From: Pseudomonadota bacterium
GTDB taxonomy: Bacteria > Pseudomonadota > Gammaproteobacteria > Xanthomonadales > Xanthomonadaceae
DNA length: 64,000 nucleotides
NCBI GenBank assembly: GCA_023399815.1
Contig: JAEWOJ010000127.1
Span: 1 to 64,000, forward strand
Direction: 5' to 3'
Shown piece by piece: positions 20,652 through 28,232 of the stretch. The notes under the pieces were generated by a model that was given only the letters and a program-made list of their open reading frames with translations, was not told where the DNA came from and did no database searches. The number at the start of each line of letters is the position of its first letter. The stretch's first letter is position 1. Position numbers and translations under genes: made by a program.

Positions 20652-21338
20652 TCAGCGAAGCAGCGCCGCCACCTGTTCGGCGGTCGCCCTGGCCGACTGC
20701 GGATTCTGGCCGGTCACCAGACGGCCATCGACCACCACCTTCGGCACGAACGGCAGCCACGCCTTATCGTAGTGCGCGCCGCGTCGCTTCATTTCCGCTT
20801 CGGCGTTGTACGGCACCTTGCGGGCGACGCCGGCCAGGACTTCCTCGCGCCAGGAGAACCCGGTGATCCGGCGCCCGGCGACCAGCAGCCGGCCATCGGC
20901 CAGCGTCGTGTTCAGCAGCCCGCAATAGCCATGGCACACCGCCGAGACGATGCCGCCACGCGCGTGGATGTCGCGGGTGATGCGCTGCAGGCCCTGCGCA
21001 TCCGGGAAGTCCCACATCACCGCGTGCCCGCCGGTGAAGTAGATCGCATCGAAGTCCGCGGCATCTATCTGGTCGGGCCGGGCGGTGTCGGACAGCAGCG
21101 CCATGCGCGCCGGGTCGGCCAGCCAGACTTTCGCGGTGGCGTCGATGTTCGGCCACTTGAGCGACCGCGGTTCCAGCGGCGAGAGTCCGCCCGACGGGCT
21201 CACCAGCCGCTGCGCGTGGCCGTGGGCGGCGAACACCTGCCAGGCATGGGTCAACTCCGACAGCCACAGGCCAGTCGGCTCGGTCGAATCGCCATAACGG
21301 GCGACATTGCTGACGACGTGCAGGATGCGACGGGACAT
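20652..21338 (-). CDS. DJ-1/PfpI-family (class I glutamine amidotransferase-like) protein
   Basis: 228 residues, similar in layout to Hsp31/YhbO-like glyoxalase III or chaperone proteins. The nucleophile Cys lies in the elbow SAVCHGYCGLLN, the acidic partner in EPTGLWLSELTHAW, and the DAIYFTGGHAVMWDF segment is typical. Upstream, at 21369-21390, is a perfect MerR-type inverted repeat, which suggests inducible expression. Possible role in aldehyde (methylglyoxal) stress is by family only. Confidence 0.88.
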   Translation of the reverse strand: MSRRILHVVSNVARYGDSTEPTGLWLSELTHAWQVFAAHGHAQRLVSPSGGLSPLEPRSLKWPNIDATAKVWLADPARMALLSDTARPDQIDAADFDAIYFTGGHAVMWDFPDAQGLQRITRDIHARGGIVSAVCHGYCGLLNTTLADGRLLVAGRRITGFSWREEVLAGVARKVPYNAEAEMKRRGAHYDKAWLPFVPKVVVDGRLVTGQNPQSARATAEQVAALLR

Positions 21339-21368
21339 GCGCAGGGCCCTCCTCGGTGACGCACCCTA

Positions 21369-21390
21369 ACCTTGAAGCGGTGTTCAAGGT
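21369..21390. promoter_or_regulatory. MerR-type operator upstream of the DJ-1/PfpI gene
   Basis: ACCTTGAA-GCGGTG-TTCAAGGT, a perfect 8+8 inverted repeat with a 6-base centre, 31 bases before the gene start. MerR proteins bind such dyads between unusually spaced -35 and -10 boxes. The only MerR sequence nearby is the dead fragment at 20.4 kb. Confidence 0.7.
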
Positions 21391-21429
21391 CAAGCCGGAT
21401 CTGCCCGCCAGCGAAATCCCCGTGCCCAT

Positions 21430-21494
21430 GTAGGTCCTGGCTACGCCCCCGACATCTCACGCATGGAACCATCGGGGACATAGCCAGGACCTGC
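21430..21494. repeat. GTAGGTCCTGGCTACG-type REP palindrome
   Basis: GTAGGTCCTGGCTACGCCCC on the left and its complement GGGGACATAGCCAGGACCTG on the right around a short spacer. Same family as the copy at 63023-63097. Confidence 0.8.
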
Positions 21495-21511
21495 GTGGAG
21501 CCGCAGGCGCC

Positions 21512-21545
21512 AACAAAAAGCCCCGCGCAAAGCGCGGGGCCGGTA
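21512..21545 (-). terminator. Stranded terminator of the dksA-like gene (left edge of island)
   Basis: On the minus strand, GCCCCGCGC-TTT-GCGCGGGGC is followed by TTTTTG. It lies 24 bases beyond the TGA of the left copy of the dksA-like 3' end. Before the island inserted, it would have stood directly behind that gene, which is now 15 kb away. Confidence 0.8.
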
Positions 21546-21568
21546 TGGAAGCCGGAGGCCGTGATGGC

Positions 21569-21589
21569 TCAGTCGCCCTGTTGCTTCTG
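21569..21589. other. attL: duplicated 3' end of the dksA-like gene
   Basis: On the minus strand these 21 bases spell QKQQGD-stop (TGA). The right copy at 36531-36551 spells the same residues and a TAA stop, with 18 of 21 bases identical and the changes silent. The shared stretch TGTTGCTTCTG ends the match. Confidence 0.8.
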
Positions 21590-21652
21590 TTTGACGAATG
21601 GATTTTTATGTTATTGATCTTATTGATATTTTTACCATAATTTTCAGGGCGC

Positions 21653-21853
21653 TTGCGAAAACCGCAGAGGTTCCCTGTTCAATACACCCCCGAGAGCTAC
21701 GAAAACAGCCAGCTGAACAACCAGCCGAAGTTTCGGCTCATCGGTCATGAGGGGTACTTCCTTCAGGAAATCCCCCTGCTGATCGAAATGTCAGGAATTG
21801 ATGCAGAAGCTACCGGCCAAAGAGGATGGAACTCCCGCGAGCCTGATGGCTAG
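21653..21853 (+). CDS. Short open frame of unknown nature near attL
   Basis: 66 codons; the sequence (FRLIGHEGYFLQEIPLLIEM in the middle) is not obviously a shadow of another gene, but I do not recognise it. It lies in the AT-rich left edge of the island and lacks a clear ribosome site. It may be a remnant of a longer gene cut by insertion. Confidence 0.25.
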   Translation: MRKPQRFPVQYTPESYENSQLNNQPKFRLIGHEGYFLQEIPLLIEMSGIDAEATGQRGWNSREPDG

Positions 21854-21886
21854 GCGTGCACCACGCTCGCATGCCGCGACCAGCAC

Positions 21887-22063
21887 TTAGAACGGCGACC
21901 AGGAGGCTGGAATCCAAGGCGCACCAATCACGATGGCAATCAGCACCAGTCGGATGTCACGCGAGACTAGTGCCCAGAGACGATCGCGATCGCTCTTGAA
22001 AGCGCAGTACGGGCCATGTTCTGCGGCCCCGTCTGCCTTCGATCTGATGCGCAGGCGAGCCAT
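21887..22063 (-). CDS. Small single-pass membrane protein
   Basis: 58 residues from MARLRIRSKADG: a basic, polar N-terminal half, then one hydrophobic segment, DIRLVLIAIVIGAPWI, and a short end. It starts two bases past the stop of the 223-aa gene upstream, so it is probably translated with it. Function unknown; small membrane proteins of this sort are common in integrative elements. Confidence 0.5.
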   Translation of the reverse strand: MARLRIRSKADGAAEHGPYCAFKSDRDRLWALVSRDIRLVLIAIVIGAPWIPASWSPF

Positions 22064-22064
22064 G

Positions 22065-22736
22065 TCACTCCCCCGCACCATTCGTGGTTTCGACAGAACT
22101 GCCTGAAGCAGCGGGCGGTGTCACCACCGCATCGGAAGAAGTGGCCTCACCGGGACCAGCCTCCGCGACCTGCATCGCCGCCTGTGCAACGCGCACCTGT
22201 TCCCAGTACGCTCGAATTGCTTCCAGCTCGCCGTAGCCACCGACTTCGATAAGGCGATCCAGGAAACGGCCATACAGACCGTCCTGGACCATCCCGTTGA
22301 CACGCATCCATTCCATCGCCACGTTCGGATTCAGCAGAAGGACGAAGTGGAAGTCGCCGGACGGACCGGGCTTGGATTGGATGAGGTTGAACTCGCGAAG
22401 CCGCCTCATGCGACGACGCCAGGTATCCACAGCCCGCTCTCCGTAGAAACCGGCTTCACTTGCAAAGGTTGCCGGATTCTCGACCGTTACCAACGGGTGG
22501 TCCGGCGACCTGGCCCAGAGGCAAAACAGCGTATGTCCGGCCGGTTGCCCTTTGCTCTGCGCATCCACAGCCTGCATTACCAGCGGCAAGGTGCGCGGCA
22601 GGGTGGTAAACCCGTCGTTCGTCTTACGGCGCCACAGCCATTGGGAGGGGAATCCGGCGAAATGCAAGTCTAGCTGCTGCTGCGCCCTTTCCGACATCTT
22701 CAAGCGCTTGGTGGCGGTCTGCTTCTGGTTGAGCAT
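22065..22736 (-). CDS. Island/plasmid-type conserved protein, possible winged-helix
   Basis: 223 residues. Begins MLNQKQTATKRLKMSERAQQ; the central part (YGERAVDTWRRRMRRLREFN, LIQSKPGPSGDFHFVLLLNP) resembles the winged-helix region of proteins found next to partition or replication genes of integrative elements, which I recall only as hypothetical. The C-terminal ~40 residues are low-complexity Ala/Ser/Glu. No parA or relaxase gene is nearby. Assigning a replication or partition role would be a guess. Confidence 0.65.
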   Translation of the reverse strand: MLNQKQTATKRLKMSERAQQQLDLHFAGFPSQWLWRRKTNDGFTTLPRTLPLVMQAVDAQSKGQPAGHTLFCLWARSPDHPLVTVENPATFASEAGFYGERAVDTWRRRMRRLREFNLIQSKPGPSGDFHFVLLLNPNVAMEWMRVNGMVQDGLYGRFLDRLIEVGGYGELEAIRAYWEQVRVAQAAMQVAEAGPGEATSSDAVVTPPAASGSSVETTNGAGE

Positions 22737-23280
22737 CGTGGTGTACCGACAGGTTGATCTGCGAAGAGTCTCCCCGTCCGGCAGGAAAGCCGCAACGATT
22801 GAGTACGCAGGATATTGGCGGAACTTGACGAGCTATATTTGTATATTAAACTTTATGAATAAACAATACATCATGTTGTTATAAATACCTGAATTCGCAT
22901 GATTCCGCACATAAATCATGATATTTCTTCTTATTTTTCAGTTGCTTGGCTCACGAAACGGGTGCTCTGCGTACTCGGGTGCTCTCCGTCATCCGTGTGC
23001 TCGTCGTGCTCCCGGGGTGATGGCGTGGAAGAGGGGGCTACAGGGTTCGCCGATGCTGCGTCGTTTGGTGGCAACCAAGGGCAGCCCCGGGACCGCGGAT
23101 CGCCGAAGTGCTGACACCAAGCTAAAGTCGCTGATGTCAGCTGCTGCCGGGCCGCGGTCCTATTTGCCTCCGCCCCTTCTTTTCATGCTCGGTACCGGGC
23201 ACGATCCCGATGGGTACCTGCCGCCTGCATCGTCGGCGGCTTGAAACAAACCTCTCAGTCAACGCGCCATAGGGGGCGTC
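22737..23280. promoter_or_regulatory. AT-rich intergenic region upstream of the four-gene unit
   Basis: 544 bases without a convincing gene. The part from about 22840 to 22930 is markedly AT-rich and likely holds promoters for both directions. A GGGACCGCGG near 23090 is complementary to CCGCGGTCC near 23152, so a structured leader is possible. A 108-codon open frame here (22918-23244) has no coding look. Confidence 0.4.
22899..22920. promoter_or_regulatory. Inverted repeat CATGATT-N8-AATCATG, possible operator
   Basis: Seven-base perfect arms in the AT-rich stretch before the four-gene unit. It is the kind of dyad an HTH repressor would bind, but there is no independent support. Confidence 0.3.
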
Positions 23281-23517
23281 GTGGCCGTTTCACCGATTCC
23301 GTCAGCGGAGCAGATCATCCAGCTTTACGAAGCCGGCAACCTTGCGGTCGAGCTCGCGGAATATCATTTCCCGGATGAGCACGGGAGCGACACGTTCCTG
23401 AAGCGCTGCATCGACCTGCACAACAATGGTGACATCGATCTTGTCGTTGTCACCGGCCAGCCGGCGTTCGACGCCATCGACACGCACTCGTTTTGGACAG
23501 CGGGCTCCATCGGATGA
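23281..23517 (+). CDS. Four-gene unit, gene A: 78-residue protein of unknown family
   Basis: GTG start with AGGGGG eight bases before it; begins MAVSPIPSAEQIIQLYEAGN. Mixed alpha/beta composition, acidic, no signal or membrane segment. I do not recognise the family. The stop codon overlaps the start of gene B (ATGA), so it is the first cistron of a tightly coupled set. Such a small leading protein could be a sensor, adaptor or antitoxin for the nuclease-like proteins downstream; that is speculation. Confidence 0.65.
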   Translation: MAVSPIPSAEQIIQLYEAGNLAVELAEYHFPDEHGSDTFLKRCIDLHNNGDIDLVVVTGQPAFDAIDTHSFWTAGSIG

Positions 23518-24350
23518 TCGGCACGCCCAACGAATCACAGGCGCTGGACTACCTGACCGAAACGTTGCGCGAGGGAACGCTGACCATCGAGCAGTTCAAC
23601 TCGACCTCGCACAAGCTGAACGCCGACGACCCGCAGCGGGTGTACGAATTGGTAGTACGATGGCTGCTGTCGGGCAGCATCGCATTGGCCAACAATACCG
23701 GTCGGTTCGTGAGGGCTGACAAGGAACGGGCCTTCAATACCAGCGTGCAGTCACTGGGCCTGAGCCCTGGCCAGCAACTGTTCCTGTGCCGCAAGGCGAT
23801 CGGTTTCTTGTACATCCATCCCGTGGCCTGCTGCTCGGTCCTGGTCTCGGTGATCCGTGCCGCGGATGAGGACGTCAAGGCGCACATCGAGCAGCTTCTG
23901 TTCGATCCCATCCTCCTGAGCTACGGCGGCGGCGCCAGGGACTACCTGGCAAGCCTGCCTCCGACCGACGCGGCCTACGACACGGTCCAGAACGCGCTGG
24001 CCAGGTTCGGCGAGTTCCATTCCGCCATCGACGCCATCGGTTCCATCAAGGAACTTCATCCTTCAGAGCGGCAACTAGTCACGGCGCATCAGCGATCGCA
24101 CGACCAGATGCGGGAAGCGCACAAGGAGGCGGAGAAGCAGTCCATCATCCGCAAGCTGGTGCACCACTCGACCATACTGCACGGAAAGCGGACGCTCACC
24201 TATGTTGTGGATCCTGGGGGCCAGAAACGTGCAGTCGCCATGGATCTCCAGAAACACAGCGCCTACATCGAACTCCCGCACCTGGAAAAACTCGATCCCG
24301 TAGGCCAGGACTACCTGCGGCGCATGTGCATGGTTGAGAAGCCCGTATGA
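23514..24350 (+). CDS. Four-gene unit, gene B: 278-residue protein of unknown family
   Basis: Starts MIGTPNESQALDYLTETLRE at the ATGA overlap with gene A (a GTG/TTG further up would enlarge the overlap). Mostly helical by composition, with a charged helix around residues 190-220 (SHDQMREAHKEAEKQSIIRK) and a C-terminal part with a possible beta-rich piece (LTYVVDPGGQKRAVAMDL). A twin Cys at VACCSV is not a known motif. No family recognised. Its stop overlaps the start of gene C by four bases. Confidence 0.75.
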   Translation: MIGTPNESQALDYLTETLREGTLTIEQFNSTSHKLNADDPQRVYELVVRWLLSGSIALANNTGRFVRADKERAFNTSVQSLGLSPGQQLFLCRKAIGFLYIHPVACCSVLVSVIRAADEDVKAHIEQLLFDPILLSYGGGARDYLASLPPTDAAYDTVQNALARFGEFHSAIDAIGSIKELHPSERQLVTAHQRSHDQMREAHKEAEKQSIIRKLVHHSTILHGKRTLTYVVDPGGQKRAVAMDLQKHSAYIELPHLEKLDPVGQDYLRRMCMVEKPV

Positions 24351-26047
24351 AGCTGATTTTCCGAAGCTACTTGGCGTCCTTGCGCGAGCGCGAAGAACTC
24401 GATGCGATCCTGCCGGACCTGCTCAGCGAACTTGGCTACAACGTCTATTCGCGACCGCAACGCGGCACGGCGCAGGCCGGTGTTGACATTGCGGCCGTCG
24501 GCGTGGACGAGGATGGCGAGCGCAAGCTGTTCCTCTTCACGGTGAAACGCGGGGACCTTACCCGCGAGTCCTGGAACGACGGCACCCCGCAATCACTTCG
24601 TGCCTCGCTCGACACGATCCTGGACAACTACGTCCAGCATCGCGTCCCCAAGCGCTACCAGGACCTGAAGATCGTCGTCTGCATGGTCTTCGGCGGCGAC
24701 ATGCAGGAGCAGGTGCGCAGCGACGTCGAAGGTTACGTTCGGCGGTACGGCACTGACCGGGTCTCGTTCGCGGAATGGAACGGGGACAAGCTCGCCGGCC
24801 TGCTGATGCAGGGTGTGCTGCGCGAAGAGATCATGCCAAAAGCACTGCGACGCCATTTCCAGAAGGCGGTCGCGATGGTGGACGATCCAGAAATCGCCTT
24901 TGCGCATTTTTCGCGGCTCGTCCACGAGCTGTGTCAAGCCGCCACGAACGATAAGGAGCGGACCAGAACCGCCCGCCAGATCTACATCGCATTATGGGTG
25001 TTGTACGTGTGGGCACGCGACGTCGACAACGTCGAGGCGCCTTATCGCGCCAGTGAGTTCGCCCTACTCCGCCTGTGGGACTTGCTGCGTCCGTATGTCG
25101 GAAAGACCCGCAGCGCGGCCGGCAAAGCGATCACCCCTGTTCTGGGCGACGCCATCCAGCTCCACCTGGCGATCACCGAGGAATTCCTGTATCGCAAGAT
25201 CCTGCCGCACGTCGGCGTGCCCTACGGCATTTCGATGGCGATCCGTGGCGGGGCGTCCGCCGACGTCAACTTGAGGCTGTTCGACGTGCTTGGCCGGATC
25301 GCGATGGCTGGCCTGTGGATCCATTGGATCAGTCAGCTAGACGCCGAGGCCGACCGCAAGGCCCGGCTAAACGCGCAGGCCCGGGATCTGGCGGATGCCG
25401 GCTTCCGGCTCATCAACAACAACCCGGCATTGTTCCTGCCACTACAGGATGAGCAATCCATCGAGATCGCTTTGTTCCTGCTTCTGGTCGGAGCAGTCGG
25501 CGGCAACCTGCATGACACCCATGCGTGGCTGCAGGGAATGGCGCAGCGTCTGGCACTAACCGTACGCACGCACGGCCGGTATCCCTGCGTGTTCTCCGAA
25601 TACCGCGACCTCATTGCGCATCCACGCAGCCGAACCGATGAGTATCGCCAAGATGCGACCGCTGGTTCTACGCTGATTCCGCTCATGGCCGCCTTTCTCT
25701 CGTATTTCAGCGACGGTGAAAGCTTGGCTCAGTTGATCGACCTTAAGGGCAAGGAGCTGCAGCATTGCACGCTCCAGTTGTGGATTCCCGACGAATCGAG
25801 TGAAGCAGGCCTTTACGTCGGTAATGACGAGCACGGGATCGGGCTGTGCGACCTTCCTCTAACGACTGACGGCCAGGAGCAGATCGACACCCTCGACGCG
25901 GCGTTCAAGCAGGAGGGTGCCTTCGACAAGCTCTCGGCGATCGCAACTGGCTACTGGCCAATCGTGCTGACCGCTTGCCACCACTACCGGCTGCCCGTGC
26001 CGCCCCAGTTCTGGCGGCATATGGTCGCCCCGCTTGCCGCGGGGTGA
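24347..26047 (+). CDS. Four-gene unit, gene C: PD-(D/E)XK-like nuclease with large helical C-terminus
   Basis: 566 residues. The first ~110 residues look like a restriction-endonuclease fold: a Glu-rich helix (REREELDAILPDLLSELGYN), a GVDIAAVG strand with Asp47, and LFLFTVKRGD with Lys67 as the xxK part (T-V-K instead of E-x-K). A Rossmann-like IVVCMVFGG strand follows near residue 125. The remaining ~400 residues are helical with hydrophobic stretches but no clear signal peptide. Start overlaps gene B (ATGA). The nuclease call is by pattern; the C-terminal domain is unknown. Confidence 0.75.
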   Translation: MKLIFRSYLASLREREELDAILPDLLSELGYNVYSRPQRGTAQAGVDIAAVGVDEDGERKLFLFTVKRGDLTRESWNDGTPQSLRASLDTILDNYVQHRVPKRYQDLKIVVCMVFGGDMQEQVRSDVEGYVRRYGTDRVSFAEWNGDKLAGLLMQGVLREEIMPKALRRHFQKAVAMVDDPEIAFAHFSRLVHELCQAATNDKERTRTARQIYIALWVLYVWARDVDNVEAPYRASEFALLRLWDLLRPYVGKTRSAAGKAITPVLGDAIQLHLAITEEFLYRKILPHVGVPYGISMAIRGGASADVNLRLFDVLGRIAMAGLWIHWISQLDAEADRKARLNAQARDLADAGFRLINNNPALFLPLQDEQSIEIALFLLLVGAVGGNLHDTHAWLQGMAQRLALTVRTHGRYPCVFSEYRDLIAHPRSRTDEYRQDATAGSTLIPLMAAFLSYFSDGESLAQLIDLKGKELQHCTLQLWIPDESSEAGLYVGNDEHGIGLCDLPLTTDGQEQIDTLDAAFKQEGAFDKLSAIATGYWPIVLTACHHYRLPVPPQFWRHMVAPLAAG

Positions 26048-26054
26048 CCGAGGC

Positions 26055-27164
26055 ATGATGTCCGCGCTGCAACGGCATCTTGCGTCGCCCGACGTGACGT
26101 TGGAGACCCACGTGCGGCGCTGTCATGCCGCCCTGGCCCAGGAATTGCGAACCCGGCGCGTCATCTACCTAGACACCAAGTATTGGATCATCCTGCGGGA
26201 TATCGTCGCTGGCGTGCGCACGGCCAATCCGGAAATCGAACTGCTTGACGTCCTGCGCGGACTCGTCTCGGCAGGCAAGGCTTTCTGCCCGCTGAGCGAG
26301 AGCACCTTCGCAGAAATGCTCAAGCAAAGCGATGAACGGACCCGCATCGCGACGGCGAAAATCATCGATGAGCTGAGTCTGGGCGTCAGTTTGGTCCCGT
26401 TCGAGCAACGGGTCGCCATGGAACTGCGGACCTTCATTTATGGCCAATGCCGCGATCTCGGAGCCCCGGAGCCGCTGCGACTGCCTTGGACCAAGCTCAG
26501 TTACGTCCTGGGTGTGATGCACCCGCATGAGACCGCTTTCGACGCCGGCACCGAGCTTGCGATCCAGAAGGCGTTCTTCGACCACATGTGGTCGCTGTCG
26601 CTTTCACAGATGGTCGATACGCTTGGCGGCAAGATGATGCCGCCTGATCGGCATCCCCGCCTGGCCGAGCTGCTCAATGCGGGCAATGCGAAGCATGCCG
26701 GCGAGCTTCGCAGCTTCCAGCAAACCTACGCCATCGAGGCGCAGGGCGCGGCAGAGGTCTACGCGTCGATGGCCGTGGAAATCACTCGCGATCTACAGAT
26801 GCTCGTCACGGGGACGTCGCCGTCCACCGCAGGCGATGCCGCGGAGGCGGAGGCGGTACGCATCTGGACCAAGCTGCTGTCAACGGCGCTGGGCCATGGA
26901 AAGCACAAGTTCGTTCTCCCTAGCCTACAGATCAATACCTGCCTGCACGCGAGCGTGCGCTGGAACAAAGCCCAGCAGTTCAGGGCGAACGATTTCGAGG
27001 ACTTCCGTCATGCGTGTTCGGCATTGGCGTATTGCGATCTCTTCCTCACCGAACGCCGGTTGATGGCAATGGTGACCGCGAAACACTTGGCGCTTGACCT
27101 CCAATACGATTGCAAGGTCGCCGCCGCGATTCCGGACGCGCTTGCCCTGCTTCGCGCCGAATAG
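26055..27164 (+). CDS. Four-gene unit, gene D: PIN-like domain protein
   Basis: 369 residues from MMSALQRHLASPD, seven bases after the gene C stop. The N-terminal strand RRVIYLDTKYWIIL (Asp40), a middle SESTFAEML (Glu87) and a late DFEDFRHACSALAYCDLFLT with the following ER give the acidic-residue pattern of PIN ribonucleases (Asp...Glu...Asp...Asp), with a long insertion between the halves. PIN enzymes cut RNA or act as structure-specific nucleases. The insert is helical and unlike VapC toxins, so this is a larger PIN-like relative. Confidence 0.72.
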   Translation: MMSALQRHLASPDVTLETHVRRCHAALAQELRTRRVIYLDTKYWIILRDIVAGVRTANPEIELLDVLRGLVSAGKAFCPLSESTFAEMLKQSDERTRIATAKIIDELSLGVSLVPFEQRVAMELRTFIYGQCRDLGAPEPLRLPWTKLSYVLGVMHPHETAFDAGTELAIQKAFFDHMWSLSLSQMVDTLGGKMMPPDRHPRLAELLNAGNAKHAGELRSFQQTYAIEAQGAAEVYASMAVEITRDLQMLVTGTSPSTAGDAAEAEAVRIWTKLLSTALGHGKHKFVLPSLQINTCLHASVRWNKAQQFRANDFEDFRHACSALAYCDLFLTERRLMAMVTAKHLALDLQYDCKVAAAIPDALALLRAE

Positions 27165-27197
27165 AAGGCGAAGCTCGCAGCACCTCATCCTGTGGGA

Positions 27198-27965
27198 TTA
27201 CGTGGTAGTTCCAGCCGCGGCCTTCTTCTCCCACTGTTCGTAGATGTCGGATGCCCAGTTGGCTCCGTGCACGTTCGGCCTGGAACGCAGGGCAAAGGCT
27301 TTGGCCGCATATTTCATCGCTTCATCGGCCGCGCCGGCATGCCAGCCGTGCTTGATGCACCAGGCCCGTATGTTCGCCGGGTCTTCCGTCTGTCGATGCG
27401 CACGCAGGATGCGGAAGGCGTCCTTCACCGCCTCGGTGTCGGAAGGATGGAGTACCCGATGGCTGAGATTGATGCGCCCGGTCAGGGAGGCCAGCGCCGC
27501 CTCGACGATCGCATTGGCGATGAGCCTTACTTCCTCTTGCCTACCGCTGGGCATGATCGGATTCCAGGTACGGTTCCAGTCGTCCACGGCATCGGGCAGC
27601 TGGGGGACGCAAATGACGGCCTTCAAGGATCGGTTCGAGTCGACGGCATCCATCATCTTCTGGTCGGCATAGACGGCGATCACGGCGTCCCCCGGCGTAT
27701 AGGACTTGAATGACCTGATCGTCTCCAGCCTGACGGCGCCCTCGCCGAGACGCACCTCCTTGCCGTCGCTCAGCAGCTTCGAGGCCTTGCTGCCGAGTAC
27801 CTGCTCCAGCGTCGTGGACTGGAGGTTTCCCTTGGCCGGGATCAACAGCAGGCATCGCCTGATGCCGGCATCCTCGGCCATGAGGCCAACGAGGCATTGA
27901 AGTGCGGTGCGGATCGCGTCGCCATCGAAGGTCGTGTCAGGAATCAGTATTCGCTTGGTCGACAT
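27198..27965 (-). CDS. 255-residue protein of unknown family, convergent with the four-gene unit
   Basis: Begins MSTKRILIPDTTFDGDAIRT. The first half looks alpha/beta: CLLLIPAKGNLQSTTLEQVL, GDAVIAVYADQKMMDAVDSN and LKAVICVPQLPDAVDDW read like strands of a Rossmann or NIF3-like fold. The second half is helical. It ends 33 bases from gene D's stop, tail to tail. I do not know the family. Position makes it a possible part of the same defence module, or a separate cargo gene. Confidence 0.7.
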   Translation of the reverse strand: MSTKRILIPDTTFDGDAIRTALQCLVGLMAEDAGIRRCLLLIPAKGNLQSTTLEQVLGSKASKLLSDGKEVRLGEGAVRLETIRSFKSYTPGDAVIAVYADQKMMDAVDSNRSLKAVICVPQLPDAVDDWNRTWNPIMPSGRQEEVRLIANAIVEAALASLTGRINLSHRVLHPSDTEAVKDAFRILRAHRQTEDPANIRAWCIKHGWHAGAADEAMKYAAKAFALRSRPNVHGANWASDIYEQWEKKAAAGTTT

Positions 27966-28029
27966 GGTCTCGCACTGTTTGGATTTGCATTGTGTCAGCC
28001 TGAGCCAGGCTAGCGTGTGTATGGGGGCA

Positions 28030-28161
28030 TCAATCCTCGCTTTCTACAACGCGTAGCTTGAAGCCGAGCACCAGCGCGAGCCGCTCGACTTTGTCGAGTC
28101 CGAGATCGGCAGGTGCCCCCGTTTCGATCCGGCTGAGCGCTTTCCGGGAAAGCCCGCGCAT
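28030..28161 (-). pseudogene. Truncated Xre/HipB-like HTH fragment
   Basis: 43 codons: MRGLSRKALSRIETGAPADL then GLDKVERLALVLGFKLRVVE and a stop. This is the second half of an Xre-type HTH (recognition helix and the following helix), with the first half gone. The reading upstream (TFFWPT) is not HTH-like, so it is cut at the 5' side. It may be left over from a lost toxin-antitoxin pair, or be a tiny protein; I favour remnant. Confidence 0.5.
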
Positions 28162-28232
28162 CGTAGGCCAAAAAAACGTCTCAGCCACGCGGCCGTTTCA
28201 GAGTTCGGGAAGTCTAGTGCGAACGCAGATAT

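Noticed and set aside
22918..23244. 108-codon frame upstream of the four-gene unit
   Set aside because: No ribosome site, no family likeness, composition not protein-like; it more likely covers leader or promoter DNA.
23281..24350. Single gene broken by a frameshift between the 78-aa and 278-aa frames
   Set aside because: The junction is a clean ATGA stop/start overlap, the same as at the next gene pair, which speaks for two coupled genes.
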